Assembly (NCBI GenBank): GCA_020912385.1
Contig: CP087206.1
Location: forward strand, 3,162,001 to 3,226,000
Direction: 5' to 3'
From: Neofusicoccum parvum
Lineage: Eukaryota; Ascomycota; Dothideomycetes; Botryosphaeriales; Botryosphaeriaceae
DNA: 64,000 bases
Shown here: piece by piece, positions 22,764 through 33,998 of the stretch
Numbering within the stretch: position 1 is the stretch's first letter
Layout of the letters: every line of letters starts with the position of its first letter
Program-made: the position numbers and the translations under genes
Notes under the pieces: generated by a model
Told to the model about the DNA's origin: nothing
The model's database searches: none
The model's input: only the letters and a program-made list of their open reading frames with translations

Positions 22764-22931
22764 TCACATTATCGAGCACTTGACCGGGAGGCCGCAGGGG
22801 CCTTCCTTCTTCTCCTTCTGCTGAGGCTCATTCGGAGACGTCTCTTGCTGCTTCGTACCAGCAGGAGCGGCCTCCTTCTTCTCGGCGCCGTTGGTCGCAG
22901 CGCCATTAGCCCCCGCCGAGCCGCCATCTAG
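22764..22931 (-). other. Putative stop-codon readthrough extension ending in CAAX box
   Basis: In-frame continuation of the Pst2-like gene past its TGA. The junction reads TGA-CTA-G, the context known to give high translational readthrough in fungi and animals. The extension is 55 codons: a Gly/Ala/Asn then Glu/Lys/Pro/Gln-rich linker, then CGLPVKCSIM at the very end. CSIM is a CAAX box (Met at the end favours farnesylation), and the Cys six residues upstream could be palmitoylated, a Ras-like dual-lipid arrangement. No intron can remove the TGA: the only GT/AG pairs spanning it would be about 20-28 nt, while introns here are at least 47 nt. Full-length product would be 261 aa. The readthrough itself is inference. 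Confidence 0.75.
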
Positions 22932-23691
22932 TCACGCAAAGTTGACCTTGGAAACGGTCTCGTAGAAGGCCTTGCCCTGGGCCTCGGCGAGCTCGAGCTC
23001 CTTCTGAGTCGGCTGGCGCGAGCCATCGGCAGCGGAAAAGGTGCCAGCGCCCCAGGGGGAGCCACCGCGAACCTCGGACAGGTCGGCCAGCAGAGCGAAG
23101 GTGTGCTTGTAGCCGAGAGGCACGTAGATGATACCGTGGTGGGTGAGGGTCGACATGGCGGCAATGGCGGTGCTCTCCTGGCCACCACCAACGGTACCGG
23201 TGGAGATGAAAAGACCGGCGTACTTGCCCCAGAAGGCACCGGTCTGCCATTGGCCACCGGTCTTGTCCCAGAAAGCCTTCCACTGAGCAGGGAAGTTGCC
23301 GTATCTTGTGGGAATGCCGAACAGGAAGGCGTCGTACTGCTCGAGGACACTGGGGTCGTTCAGGGTTTCAACGGAGGTGTCCTTGGGAGGGGCGTGCATC
23401 TTGGTGAGGACCTCCTCGGGGAGGGTCTCGGGGACCCTGATGCGGTGTTAGCAGGGGTGCTTGTTTCCAGAGGGATGGCAACGTGGGAAGCCATACTGGT
23501 AGAGGGTGACAGAGCCGCCAGCGGCCTCAATACCCTTCTTCTCGGCTTCGGCGAGGGTCTTGACATGGCCGTACATGGAGTACTGTTCAACACAAAAGCA
23601 GTCAGCACACCGGCGGCCAGTGGGTCTCGGCGAGAGCTCAGAGGAGCTTGGCGGGGTAACACACGTAGACGATGGCGATCTTGGGAGCCAT
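22932..23691 (-). CDS. Pst2/Ycp4-like NAD(P)H:quinone oxidoreductase (flavodoxin fold), short form
   Basis: Three exons: 23691-23665, 23582-23497, 23436-22932 (205 aa), introns 82 and 60 nt. Flavodoxin-like WrbA/Pst2 family enzyme; it binds FMN and reduces quinones by two electrons, protecting against oxidative stress. Typical signatures: [15 protein letters not shown] (FMN phosphate loop), [23 protein letters not shown], and [12 protein letters not shown]. The same family includes the mould allergen Alt a 7. The body ends at the expected place ([14 protein letters not shown]) in a TGA at 22934-22932. The next bases are CTAG, and the same frame stays open for 55 codons to a TGA at 22766-22764 (see the separate extension entry). 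A TATA-like box is seen about 100 bases upstream of the ATG. Confidence 0.93.
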
Positions 23692-25378
23692 TGTTGCGGA
23701 TTTCTGGGGAGTTGTTGGGAGAGGTGAGGGATGCAGAGAGGAATCTGAGGCGGATGGGGTGATGTTGCACCCCGCTTGCGGCTGGGGGGCTCTATTTAAG
23801 CAGCAGACAGTGAGGGCATAGCTCTTGCATCATGATCCGTGCGCTGCCTTAGGCGGTAAGTATCGATTGCGAGCAATTGGCAATCCCGACGACCTGCTTA
23901 ACAAATTCTTACCAATCCCTGGCAACATACCAGCCTCGCTACACTCAAGCCGTCGCTCTACGCTGCCACTCCTCGATCAGCACGCGCAGCCGGGCGCATT
24001 ACGGCGGGGGGCGGCCTCCTCATTGGCGATGATTGTTTAGCAATGCGCCGGGCGGTTCTTTTCCGCGCCCCGATCGTGGAGCTGTCGCTCGCGTTGCTGA
24101 TGAACTGCAGTGCCTGACTAGCATCTCTTTCAATACGTAGCGCGCCCGTTTGCAGCCTCCCTAGTCGTCTCCCCGCCCTGATCATCACCGGCGGGGCGCT
24201 GCGGGCGACTGCCCTTGTCGCTCTGTATAATCGCGCTTTCTCGAGGGCTCCACGACGCCGGTCCCCCGGCTCAGCCTGCTGTCGTATCGCCCCATTCTTG
24301 ATCTATCGGCCTCTGCAGAGCGGTGTGCCAGTACGACACATGCAGCCTTAGCCCGCGTGAGGCTGGCCCTCGCGTGGTTCGGGAAGCTTCTTCCCACCGG
24401 GCTCCACCTGGATGGAGCTGCTCTCCGAAAGATAGAGTATGGGGAGGCTGGGGTCCGGGCAAGCAGCTCTCGCGGCGCAGGGTCTTCTGGTATTGCCGCG
24501 TCCAAGTCCAACCCGTCACGGAGCCTCCGACGGCGGGTCAACGTTTACACGTGTTTCAGGGCCCGGAGGAAATGCGACTGCCTACTATCTCGTCACCAAT
24601 GCTCGGGCATCCGATTGGAGATCTGATCTGGAACTCGCCACACCTGCAGCCTGCCGAGCAAAAAGCGTTGCATCCCTGCCACCCCGCGCCGATCAGAACT
24701 TCGGCTTACTGACGGCCATTCTACCGCACCTGGCTATGATGCTCGTAGCCTTTCAGGTGCTTGAGTCTGCTGTACCATTGTACTTTACTTGCCACGCCTT
24801 CCTTCCGTGGTGCACTGCCCCTTTCCGCAATGAAACGTTGGCACCGTTGCTCTTAACCCCGCTCTTGGGCATTTGGTCAGCTTTTGACAATCCCGTGAAG
24901 CCTTGGACAGGATTGGCCGGCCCTTTCTGGGCTCGAAGTATTTCTACTGACCAATGATAGCGTTCCCGATTCTAGTACGAGCTCCCAGGAGCAGATGCAG
25001 CCAGTGTCTGCTAAGATGCAAGGAATCGGTCTGCCACATCCCCACCTGGCCGATGCGCATTTAGATCCTGGAACACTGGACAAGGGGCAATCTGAAGGCC
25101 TGCATACTAGTCGAGCAACGCTCTACAAAGCGAGTATGTCTAATTAGTTTTGTAGGGCCGAATGCACCCCTCACGCACGCATATATTTGTTAGCTGCCGT
25201 ATATCCTCATTGATATCACGAACTCGAAGTCACACGGCACTTCGAAGGCGTCCCATTCGACGCTGGAGAGAGGCTTCTGATTTTACCACCAAACAAGCTT
25301 CCGAAAGTCGCCGTTCGGTTTTCCGTTGAGCACATAAAGGCTGTTCTCCGATCCGGTCCTCACGAAGCAGGATAAACC
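23692..25378. other. Spacer upstream of the Pst2-like gene, to the tRNA
   Basis: 1.7 kb without a supported protein gene. A plus-strand frame at 24439-24957 is open but has no recognisable domain. The first ~150 bases carry the Pst2-like promoter. Confidence 0.5.
23793..23800 (-). promoter_or_regulatory. TATA-like element for the Pst2-like gene
   Basis: CTTAAATA on the minus strand, about 100 bases before the start codon. A short A/T match in an otherwise GC-rich promoter; plausible but unproven. Confidence 0.3.
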
Positions 25379-25482
25379 GGTTGTATAGTGTAGTGGCTAG
25401 CACTCGGGATTCTGACTTTGAGCTGCTGCAACGCAGTCCACGGCGAATTCCCGCAACCCCGGTTCGATCCCGGGTACGACCT
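25379..25482 (+). tRNA. tRNA-Gln (anticodon CUG) with intron
   Basis: Cloverleaf is clear. The acceptor stem GGTTGTA (25379-25385) pairs with TACGACC (25475-25481), with T as discriminator. D arm is GTG..CAC, anticodon stem CGGGA / TCCCG, T arm CCCGG-TTCGATC-CCGGG. Anticodon CTG is at 25412-25414. A 32-nt intron (25416-25447) sits after position 37, the canonical site for nuclear tRNA introns. Mature length before CCA is 72 nt. A T5 run at 25487-25491 follows as RNA polymerase III terminator. The internal A box (TAGTGTAGTGG) and B box (GGTTCGATCC) are intact. Confidence 0.95.
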
Positions 25483-25486
25483 GATC

Positions 25487-25491
25487 TTTTT
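25487..25491 (+). terminator. RNA polymerase III terminator of tRNA-Gln
   Basis: Run of five T residues four bases after the tRNA end. Confidence 0.8.
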
Positions 25492-26360
25492 GCGCTGCGC
25501 TGGGACGGGTAGCCAGGGAGTTGGCCGGCTGTAAGTGCTTCGAAGCCCTGCAGCGGAGTGTATGGTTGGAGACTGCTGATGCGGGGTTGCCCGGACGGAG
25601 GGCGCAGAGTTGAAATGATACGATCTTGTCTTTTTTCCCGCACCCAATGGACCACAAGAACCAACAGCCGTGGGGTATTATTTTGGATAATCTCCAAGTG
25701 CTGGAGGGCCGGTGGTCCTTCGGATGTGGGGCCATGGCTATGAAATTTTCTGTCCGGGCTTCTCGATCGATGCCGCACAAGAGGAAAGTTTGGCCGAGGC
25801 ACACGCGCTGGTGGCCGTATTGCTGAAGGAAGCTCCGGGTGTCGTGCAGGAGAAGGCCTTTGAAGGCAATCCGGGGGTTTCCTATGGGGTTTCCATGGCA
25901 GGTCTACATTCTCAGCAATGGGCCCATCGGAAGCGACTGTACCAGCTGTCGAGTGTCAAATCCGAGAGATGCCGGCCGTGCGTTGAGGGGTAGAATACGA
26001 CAGTGAGTCCAACCCACGCGGCGGGACTCAATGGGCGTGCGACCCGCATTTGTTGCTTCTTCGTTCCCGGCGAACATCGGTTGCAGACCGGTAGAGTCAA
26101 GACGAGTGACGAGGTGCGAGTGGCGGACGTGTTGGCGGCTGCGAGCGGCGCGTCGGAAGGCGAAGTGACACGCGAAACGTCCCCTGCAACGCACGTGCCC
26201 AAGCGCGCCCTTGGCAATTACGCTCAGGACGCCAAATTCTCATCGCCCGCACACACGACACCTCCACCCGCTTTCCGCCCACATATCGCGACCTTCCATT
26301 CCTTGGACCCGACCGCTTCCTTGCACCCGTTCGGCGAGACCGGCATGCAGCAGTGAGAAG
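25492..26360. other. Spacer between tRNA and RRN3
   Basis: 869 bases. A plus-strand frame (25712-25993) is open but begins at a weak start and has no recognisable domain. The last 200 bases are probably the RRN3 leader. Confidence 0.5.
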
Positions 26361-28437
26361 ATGGTCTCACTCGCCATCCCCGTCACGGCCCTGCCGTCGT
26401 CCATCGCCAAGGCGGCAATTCCAGGCCCCAGCAGCCTCAAGCGCAAGCACACCGAACCCGACTCCGACAACGACGGTTACCCCACCGGCAATGCCGCCAA
26501 GCGACCGAGAGTCTCCTTCGATGCCTCTGTGGACATTCGCTTCTTGGAAGACTTCGACGAGAAGGGAATCGAGCTCATCCGTGAGGAGGTGCGACGCGGC
26601 ATAGAGAAGCACGTCGCCGGTGACAGCACCATCTACGATGAGATCAAGACACTCTTCAAGACTCGCCCCACCGCCAAAGATGCGCCGTCGACCAAGCTAT
26701 TGGGGAAATATGTTATGGCTCTTATCGGCAACGTGAGCCTTCTGAACAAGAACTGCTCTGGACTGGCCCACGCGATTCTCGACTGTCAGTGGCTGGCGCG
26801 CGACGAAGGTTTCACGCGACTTTACTTCACGCTTCTTGCCAATCTTATGTCGGCTCATGGCGGCTACACCAGCCAGATTCTTCAGTCGCTCGTGAAGTAT
26901 TTCACTGGAAGTGCGTTAGCTCCTGCACCTCACGTCGCCTGTCACTCCCGCTGACGATCCCGTAGTTCCCTCCCCGAACACCCGCCATGCAACAGACCCG
27001 CCCGTAAACCGCTCAGAGCTTCGCCAGCGTCTGCATGGGACCCTCAGCCGCCTTCTCAAGCTCATTCCCTCAGCAAATGGTGTTCTCACCCACATCCTCG
27101 CATCGTCATTTCCGGCTACCGACGACACCGCTAAAGTATACCTTACATACCTCAACAACCTCATGGAAGTAATATCGTATGCGCCAGAGCTGAAGGGTAC
27201 CATTCTGGCTCTTATCACGGAGAAAGTGGTCAAGATCGATGTCCAAATTCAGGTCGACATGGAGGATCTTGAAGAGGAGTTCGAGGAGGCTCTTGTGCAA
27301 GAGGCTCTCTACAAGCGCGAGGAGGATGGAGAATCTGACGTGGAGGATGATGACGCTGACGAGAGTGACGACGAGTCAACCACGAGCGATGATGGTTTGG
27401 ACAGCGACGAGCAGCGCATACTACAGCTCAAAAATTCGGTCGGCAAGTTGGACGCCATTCTGGATCTTCTTTTCGACTACTACCACTCTGTCTTCGTGAA
27501 GGGCACCTATGTCGACGCCGCGGAGATGTTCGACTTCCTGCTCTCCCAGTTCATAAACATCATCCTCCCGACATACCGCTCCCGACACACACAATTCCTT
27601 CTCTTCCACTTTGCGCAAACCTCACCAGCTTTCCTTGAGAAGTTTGCAATCACACTTCTTGAGCTCGCTACGGACAAAACTCGCCCACAGATCATGCGGG
27701 TTGCTGCGGCTGCTTATCTCGCCAGTTTCATCTCACGTGGCGCCCATGTGCCTTCGTTGCTTGTCCGAGAAATGTTCCGAGCCATTGGCGAAAATCTCGA
27801 CAGCTTCAAGAGCTCCTACGAAGCCGGCTGCAAGGGGCCAGATCTGCGCCGTTACAGTTACTACTACGCTCTAGCGCAAGCACAGCTCTACATCTTTTGC
27901 TTCCGCTGGCGCGACCTCATCATCAGCAAGACTGACAGCTTTGCGGATGATGAGGAGATTCTTTTCCAAGGTGGAGAGCTGACATGGCACCTGGGTGCCA
28001 AGGAGAACATGATGCGCAACATCTACTCCAAGTTCAATCCACTCAAGATCTGCTCGCCAGGCGTTGTGACACAATTCGCACGCATTGCGCACCACCTCCG
28101 CTTTGTCTACGTCTTCCCACTTCTCGAAACAAACAAGCGGCTGCGCCTCTCGCGGTCTGTTTCGGCAGCGGTAATGTACGGCATGCAGGAGAGAGAGACG
28201 GCGCTTTCGGCGAAGAATAGCGAGAGTGCGCTTCAACTGGACTCGTATTTCCCCTTTGACCCATACAATCTCCCAAGGAGCAAGCGATGGATGGAAGGCG
28301 ACTACAATGAGTGGAAGAGCATCCCTGGTCTCGATCAGGAGGAGGCAGATGATTACAGCGATACGGACTCGCAGGCGGACGAGTCTGGAGACGAAGACAA
28401 TTTCGAGGACGGCACAGCCACCGAGGCAAGTGCATGA
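26361..28437 (+). CDS. RRN3: RNA polymerase I initiation factor RRN3 (TIF-IA)
   Basis: Two exons, 26361-26910 and 26966-28437 (673 aa), 55-nt intron with a CTGAC branch point and TAG acceptor. RRN3 bridges RNA polymerase I to the core factor at the rDNA promoter and is the growth-regulated step of rRNA synthesis. The frame shows the HEAT-like helical fold of the family: LLKLIPSANGVLTHILASSF, LTYLNNLMEVISYAPELKGT, a strongly acidic insertion (DVEDDDADESDDE), then IMRVAAAAYLASFISRGAHV and FNPLKICSPGVVTQFARIAH, which are highly conserved in RRN3. An N-terminal KRKHTEP..AAKRPRVSF patch is a likely nuclear/nucleolar signal. The C-terminus is acidic and disordered. The start at 26361 gives a complete family-length protein. 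Confidence 0.94.
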
Positions 28438-28835
28438 GGACTGGCAAAATTTCAGCACATCGAGGTGGTTTAAGGCGTTTGTGGTTCCACGGCTTAAGAT
28501 TCCCTTTCAGCGCGGAGTTTGGTAAATCAAAAAGTTCAGCAATTGCGGTCACGACACAGCATACAAGCCAGGACAGGTATTAATAGGAAGGCGTTTGGAA
28601 CGCTGGTAGATAGGCGCCGTAGATAGGCACACGGCTAGGACGGGAGTGTGTGCTCCTGCATAGACCCTGAGCGAACCAAAGCGCAGTGACAGATAAAATA
28701 CACCTTCATTCAGAAAAGCAGCATCAAACGTGAGGCCGGACGACTGCGGCCCGTAGCATCATTTCCTTGAATATCCCAATCGTCGTAGATCATTGCTCGT
28801 CTCGAATTTAGATCGCCACGCACACTGGTTGCCCC
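28438..28835. other. Convergent spacer
   Basis: 398 bases between RRN3 (+) and the Gly-rich small gene (-). No gene seen; 3' UTRs likely. Confidence 0.6.
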
Positions 28836-29277
28836 TTATTTCAGACCGAGAGGATTGCTGGCGCTGCCCCCGGCAGAGCCACTGGTGATTGCCTTCGTCT
28901 TAGACTTCAGCATGGCTGCGCTCTGGGTAGAGCCACCGGGGAGCCCCAAGGGGTTGGTGGCCGTTGGAGCGCGAGGGCCGGAGGCGCGGGTGGCGTCCTT
29001 GACGCCGTTGCCGTATCCTCGCACGCCGTCGCCCCAGCCGCGAGTCGTCGAGGCAATTCTAAAGTTTGAGTTTGAGTCAGCACGGGGACAAATAAAGGGA
29101 TTGCCGCAGAAATCGTGGGGTTGGCCCAAGAGGGAAGGGAGCGCACCCGTTGCCAATGCCTCGACCCACGCCAGAGACGCCGTTGCCCGCGCCGTTGATG
29201 ATGCCGCCCACGAGCCCGCCGGCGCCTGCAACGACGCCCTGCACTTGTCGGTTGAGCCAGTTGTCGTTGGGAGCCAT
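28836..29277 (-). CDS. Small Gly/Asn-rich fungal protein
   Basis: Two exons, 29277-29147 and 29058-28836 (117 aa), 88-nt intron. The N-terminus MAPNDNWLNRQVQGVVAGAG is followed by GLVGGIINGAGNGVSGVGRG, an alternating Gly/hydrophobic pattern that could insert in or lie on a membrane. The second half is polar with two NPLGL motifs, one at the exact C-terminus (NPLGLK). The frame is kept over the junction and the protein looks conserved in style among ascomycetes, but I do not know a function. An open upstream extension to 29939 is unlikely to be translated because it is Arg-rich and unlike the rest. Confidence 0.7.
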
Positions 29278-30051
29278 TTCTGCAAAGTGCGACGTGTGGA
29301 GTGTGCGATAGAATGAGGCAGCGCTCCTGCCGGGCGTTGCAAGCAAGATGTAGAGTAGCTTGGGGCTGACATCATGTGTGGCGGCGACCGGGGCCTTGGC
29401 CGCTGTGACTGGCCGCGGTTGCTCCTGCTGCGCAGGGAGTGGCGCGGCCCGTGCACCATTCGAAACGGGAGGATCCTGGTCGCGGATCGCGCCAGACAGC
29501 TCCCTTCAACGCGGACCCTTTCCTTTTCCTCGACCTCGCAGCCCACCGCAGCCAGCCCACCAGTCGACGCCCTCCCACCTGCGCCTACCCTGAGCCCGCG
29601 CATCCCAGCCCCGACGCAGCGCCCTTGCAGCCTGTCCGCGCGCGCCATTGTCACTGCGGCTCCTAGGGCTGGGCTGCCAGCGCGCCTGTTGCCGCCGCGC
29701 AACCCGTGACAATCTGATATCCGCCCTGGACACCCGCGACCCTGCGCCTGTTTCCCTGACCCGCAAAGCATCGTCCCCAAAGCCATGCGCGGGATCACGT
29801 CACCCGCTCTCAGCCAGCCGTTCCCCGCGTAGTCGCACTTTCTACTTCTGTAAGTCAACATCCGTCGCTTCCTCTTCCGCCCGCAGCTCCACAGCCCTGC
29901 ATCCCCCACCCGCGCCCGCAACCTTCTTCGACTTTGCACCTACCATGACATTCCGCACAGTTTCCTAGCTTCAACCGCCCGCAACCGCAACGACTCTCTC
30001 TTCGCCCCGTGCTTGTCCTGATCTTCACACGACCTCACGCTCGCCGCCACC
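29278..30051. promoter_or_regulatory. Divergent promoter region, Gly-rich protein / kinase
   Basis: 774 bases between divergent start codons. The kinase side is pyrimidine-rich before its ATG (CGCCGCCACCATGC, a strong initiation context). Overlapping GC-driven frames only. Confidence 0.5.
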
Positions 30052-33000
30052 ATGCCGGTCAGCGAACCGGCGTGGAAGACCTACCAGGGCCGGGCGAAGA
30101 AGAGCGGGGCGCAGCGGCGCCGCAGGAAGCTCACTCCAGAGCTTATTTCCTGGCCGCTAATGCGCGAGGCAGGATCTCAGCTCCCGGAGCAGCAACATCC
30201 ACCGCTACGGCGGACGCTCACGGAGCCAGAGCCCCACATTGAGATATTGCACGACGCGAAGCCTTTCTCTTCGTTCCCAGAGCCGCCACCTTCTGCGTAT
30301 CTAGAATCACTTACTGGGCCACCTACGCCCGTACCGTCGAGTCCCCTGTCAGCTCCTGATCTCGCGAAGCCTCTTCCATCGGCGCCAGCCACAACGACGA
30401 CTTTTACGGATCCGTACCCAACCCCGCCTCCATCTGCGAAATTCCCTCCCACAGTCTTCCGTGATGGTCTGCCGTTGATCGAAGCGTACCGACCGTCATC
30501 CCCGATAGAATCCGTTCCCAAGCCTCCAGAGTTTAGGTGCACCCTCACTCGAAGCAACGCTCGTCGCGACATCAACGGAAGACGCCGCTCAAGCACCAAA
30601 GCTATGGCAGCCGATTTACTGAGCCCTCGCCTCAATGGCGCCAGAGCCAAGCAGGCCGAGGCTGCGCGTGAGATGCAGCAGGCTGTTGAACACCACGCCG
30701 AACGCTCTAGTGTTGCCGCTCCAGCTTACGACTTTCTCGAGCTCATTGGCAAAGGCGCTTTTGGCAGAGTCTACAAAGGGTATGAATTGCTCCATGACCA
30801 TAACTCTTTCTGTCGTGCTGACTACTCTCCTCAGCAAACATCGTGAGAGCAATGAGCTTGTTGCGATCAAGATTTGCGATATTGACAAAGTCGACTACGG
30901 AGAGGCCAGTCATGCCCACCGCGATGAAACTATTAAGCAACTTGTCAAGGAAACCTCGATCTTGCAACAGCTTCGAGACAGTTCTGCCCAGAACGTGAAC
31001 CACTTCTACGAGTCCTTTGCGTTCCATTCCCAGCTATGGATGATTACGGAGTACGTTGCCGGTGGAAGCGTTCGGACCCTGATGAGAGCTACCCCAGGTG
31101 GAACGCCACAGAGACCAATGCCACTTGAAGAGCACTTCATTATCCCGATTGCCAGAGAAGTCGCGATCGGTCTAAAATTTGTGCACGATGCGGGTATTCT
31201 CCATCGCGACATCAAGTGTGAGTGCTTTACGAGAGCTTCGAAGAAATTTTCCCCTGGCTTATTCGTTGACTACTTACTGATGTTGGAAAACAGGCGCGAA
31301 CGTGATGATCAGTCAGGACGGCAATGTCCAGCTAATCGACTTTGGCGTATCCGGGCTGCTCGAAACCAGCTTTGACAAGCGATCTACCATCATCGGAACA
31401 CCAAACTGGATGCCTCCAGAAATGATCAAGGACCAAGTTGGAGCTGGCTACGGAACCGAGGTTGATTGCTGGGCTTTCGGATGTACAGTTTATGAGATGG
31501 CAACTGGATTGCCCCCGGACGCCGGCCGTAACTTTGAGTTCCTCGCAAACAGACGACAGGCTCCACGTTTGGAAGGAAACCAGTACTCCAACGGACTCCG
31601 GGATTTCGTTTCATTCATTCTCAAGGAACGGCCTTACGAGCGGCCTTCGGTTGCAGAAGTCCTCCAGCACCACTATGTGTATGGCACCGATGAGAGCTAT
31701 CCCAACAGCAGCCTTTCCCTTCTGGTCAAGCGCTTCCTGGATTGGCAAGATCGTGGTGGTAACAGGTCGTCTCTATGGGCAGCAGGCGGAGCCGAAGGGT
31801 TGGATGCGGAGTCATCGGATGTTGGCGAGGACTGGGTTTTCAGCACCACCGTTGAGTTTGAACGGGAATTCGCGTATGAAAAGCGCTTGTCCATGGTCGA
31901 TCCTTTTCAACAGGGCTTGGAACCACGAAGGGACGCCGAAGAGGATGCAACAGCCCCAAGGGGCCGCGGTCGGAAGTTCCAAATGCACCAGAAAGCCATG
32001 AAGGAGCAGCAGATCAAGCGTGGAGAAGAGGCCATGGGCAGGCTGTTCAATCTGAAGGCGCCGGAATACAAGTATGGCGAGGAACCGGGAATGTTGGAAG
32101 ACGACGGTCCGGATCGTTCGTCAATGTCTGATCTAGCACTCCGTAACTGGGAGCCGAACCGCGCTTCGAACAGAGTCACAATGATCGATCTGGATGCCGC
32201 GGACTCTGGCTTCGAAACTACTCCGAATTTGGACCTGGCCAACGCGAGTACGCTGCGTGCAAGCAGGATCAACAGGATCATGAAAGAGCTGGAGGATGAA
32301 GACGACGAAGAGTACACATACCAGCCTAACCGAGGTTCAAAGCGCGCCACGAAGGATTGGAAGTTCCCGAGCATGGATCCGCCGGGAGAGAAGCGTGCGA
32401 CCAAGGATTGGAAGTTTCCCATGATGGACCCGCCCGCAGCCGAGACTGCTAGACGTGCAACGAAAGACTGGAAGTTCCCAGTGATGGAACCTCCGCCTAT
32501 TCCTGAAGAGGAGACCAAAGTTCCGGAGACTAAGAACCGCCGCACGATGGACTGGACGTTCGCAACAGCAGAAGTTTCGGGCGATGAGCAGCCAGACTAT
32601 CGGACAAGCAAGCTGGTAGCGCGTCGTGGTACCAAAGAGCTGCAACTGCCTGCCTTGGCAGCCCAGTCGAACAATGCACGTAGCAGCGTACTGCCGGGAT
32701 TCTCGTTCCCAATGGCTCCAGCAGAGGGAAGCTCGGTGTCCGACAAGGGTCCTAGAGGAAGCCTCGGCCCATCGCCGCCGCTGGGAGATGCTTGGCGGCC
32801 TCAGCTTCGCCATGCTGCAACACAGCCGATCGGCCAATTTGACGACTTTCATTTCTCGCATTCAGCACCGGGATCACCAGAGCGTACCTCCATGATCGAC
32901 CTTGACTTTGCCGATATCAGCTTTGTTCCTCGTCCGCCTACTGCAAGCTCCATGGTTGACTCGTTCACCGGAAGCAACGACGCCGACATAACCACAGGCA

Positions 33001-33998
33001 ATCCTTTCGATCTTGAGGAGCAAGCCCAGCTTTCGCAGAACAACAATCGCGCTTCTTACCACCGCCAATCCCAGTCCGAGCCCCACAAACGCATCTCTGG
33101 CCTCCTGACGCCGGGAGACCAGGATGACGAGAAAGCCCAAGGGTACGTGTCAGATCATGGCCCAATGGTCGAAGGCCGTGAGGAGCAGCATCGCGTCTCG
33201 GTAGGATCGAGGAAGTCGTCTGTAGTCCGTGACTCGAACGGGTCTGTCGCTCATCGTCTGATCAACCCAAGAAGGCGCACTAGGGGCAGCGATACGAACA
33301 AGTCACTAGAGGATGCCGGCTTTGTGAGATTCTCCGGCATGATGGCCAACGCCTCACCAGATGACGGGGCCCTCAACGATGAGACTATTAAGAGTCGTCG
33401 CCAGATATCTAACATGAGCATGCCCTCGTTCAATCCCGAATCGCCTCGCACGTGGCGCTACCAGGATTCACTCTTGTCAAGCACCCCTCCCTCGACCAAC
33501 GGCTCCTTCTCGAGCAGCACTTTCGCGTCTCCCGATACTGCTTTGGTTTACGGTGGTGAAATCACTCAATTTACTACGCCCCGCACTTCTGTCACGACGT
33601 ATTCGCCTCGAAGTGCTGCAAGCTTCTCCATGCAGCTTGGTACCGCTCAACAGAGACAACGCATGCCTCTTCGCACTGCTCGTCCTACGCCACCGCACCC
33701 TACAACGCTCGATAACGCTGCTGATCACCGTATGTTAGTGACTGAGGGAAGCAGGGTCGCAAGGGACCATGTGCTCTACCTGAAGACTCTGCGCCGGACG
33801 CTCAAGGCATGCGGCTCGCAGGCTCAGGCGAGACGGGCAGGCCGGAGGCCCCGCAACGGCAGCATCAACGGCGGCCTTTCGGCAACGCACTCAGCAGCTA
33901 CCTCGGTCAGCTTGAGCAGCACGGACACAAGCGACATCGAGGGCGTAAATGGAACTGTGAAACGCGTACTACGAAGGGCAGAAAGTTCGCTCGCTTAG
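30052..33998 (+). CDS. STE20/GCK-type serine/threonine kinase with long flanking regions
   Basis: Three exons: 30052-30779, 30835-31217, 31294-33998 (1271 aa). The kinase domain spans about residues 226-500: IGKGAFGRVYKG Gly loop, Lys255 in VAIK, HRDIK (catalytic Asp368) with the next residues CANVMI restored across the second intron, DFG at 386-388, and GTPNWMPPE (405-413) as activation segment end. This GTPxWMPPE form is typical of germinal-centre kinases (Kic1/Nak1/Sps1 relatives). A 225-residue Pro-rich N-terminal extension precedes it, unusual for GCKs, which normally begin with the kinase. After it come about 770 disordered residues. They contain three to four copies of an RATKDWKFPxMDPP repeat (about 721-772) and SMIDLDxAD repeats. 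These may be docking or phosphosites. The exact GCK subtype is not resolved. Confidence 0.88.

Noticed and set aside
22914..22963. A mini-intron removing the TGA of the Pst2-like gene
   Set aside because: Available GT..AG pairs give 20-28 nt, below the 47-nt minimum seen in this window, and none has a usable branch point.
25230..25804. Minus-strand frames across the tRNA
   Set aside because: They run antisense through the tRNA-Gln gene, so conserved RNA explains the sequence.
28836..29939. Single 367-codon minus-strand frame covering the Gly-rich small protein
   Set aside because: The upstream part is Arg-rich and unlike protein. A two-exon model with start at 29277 gives a coherent small protein.
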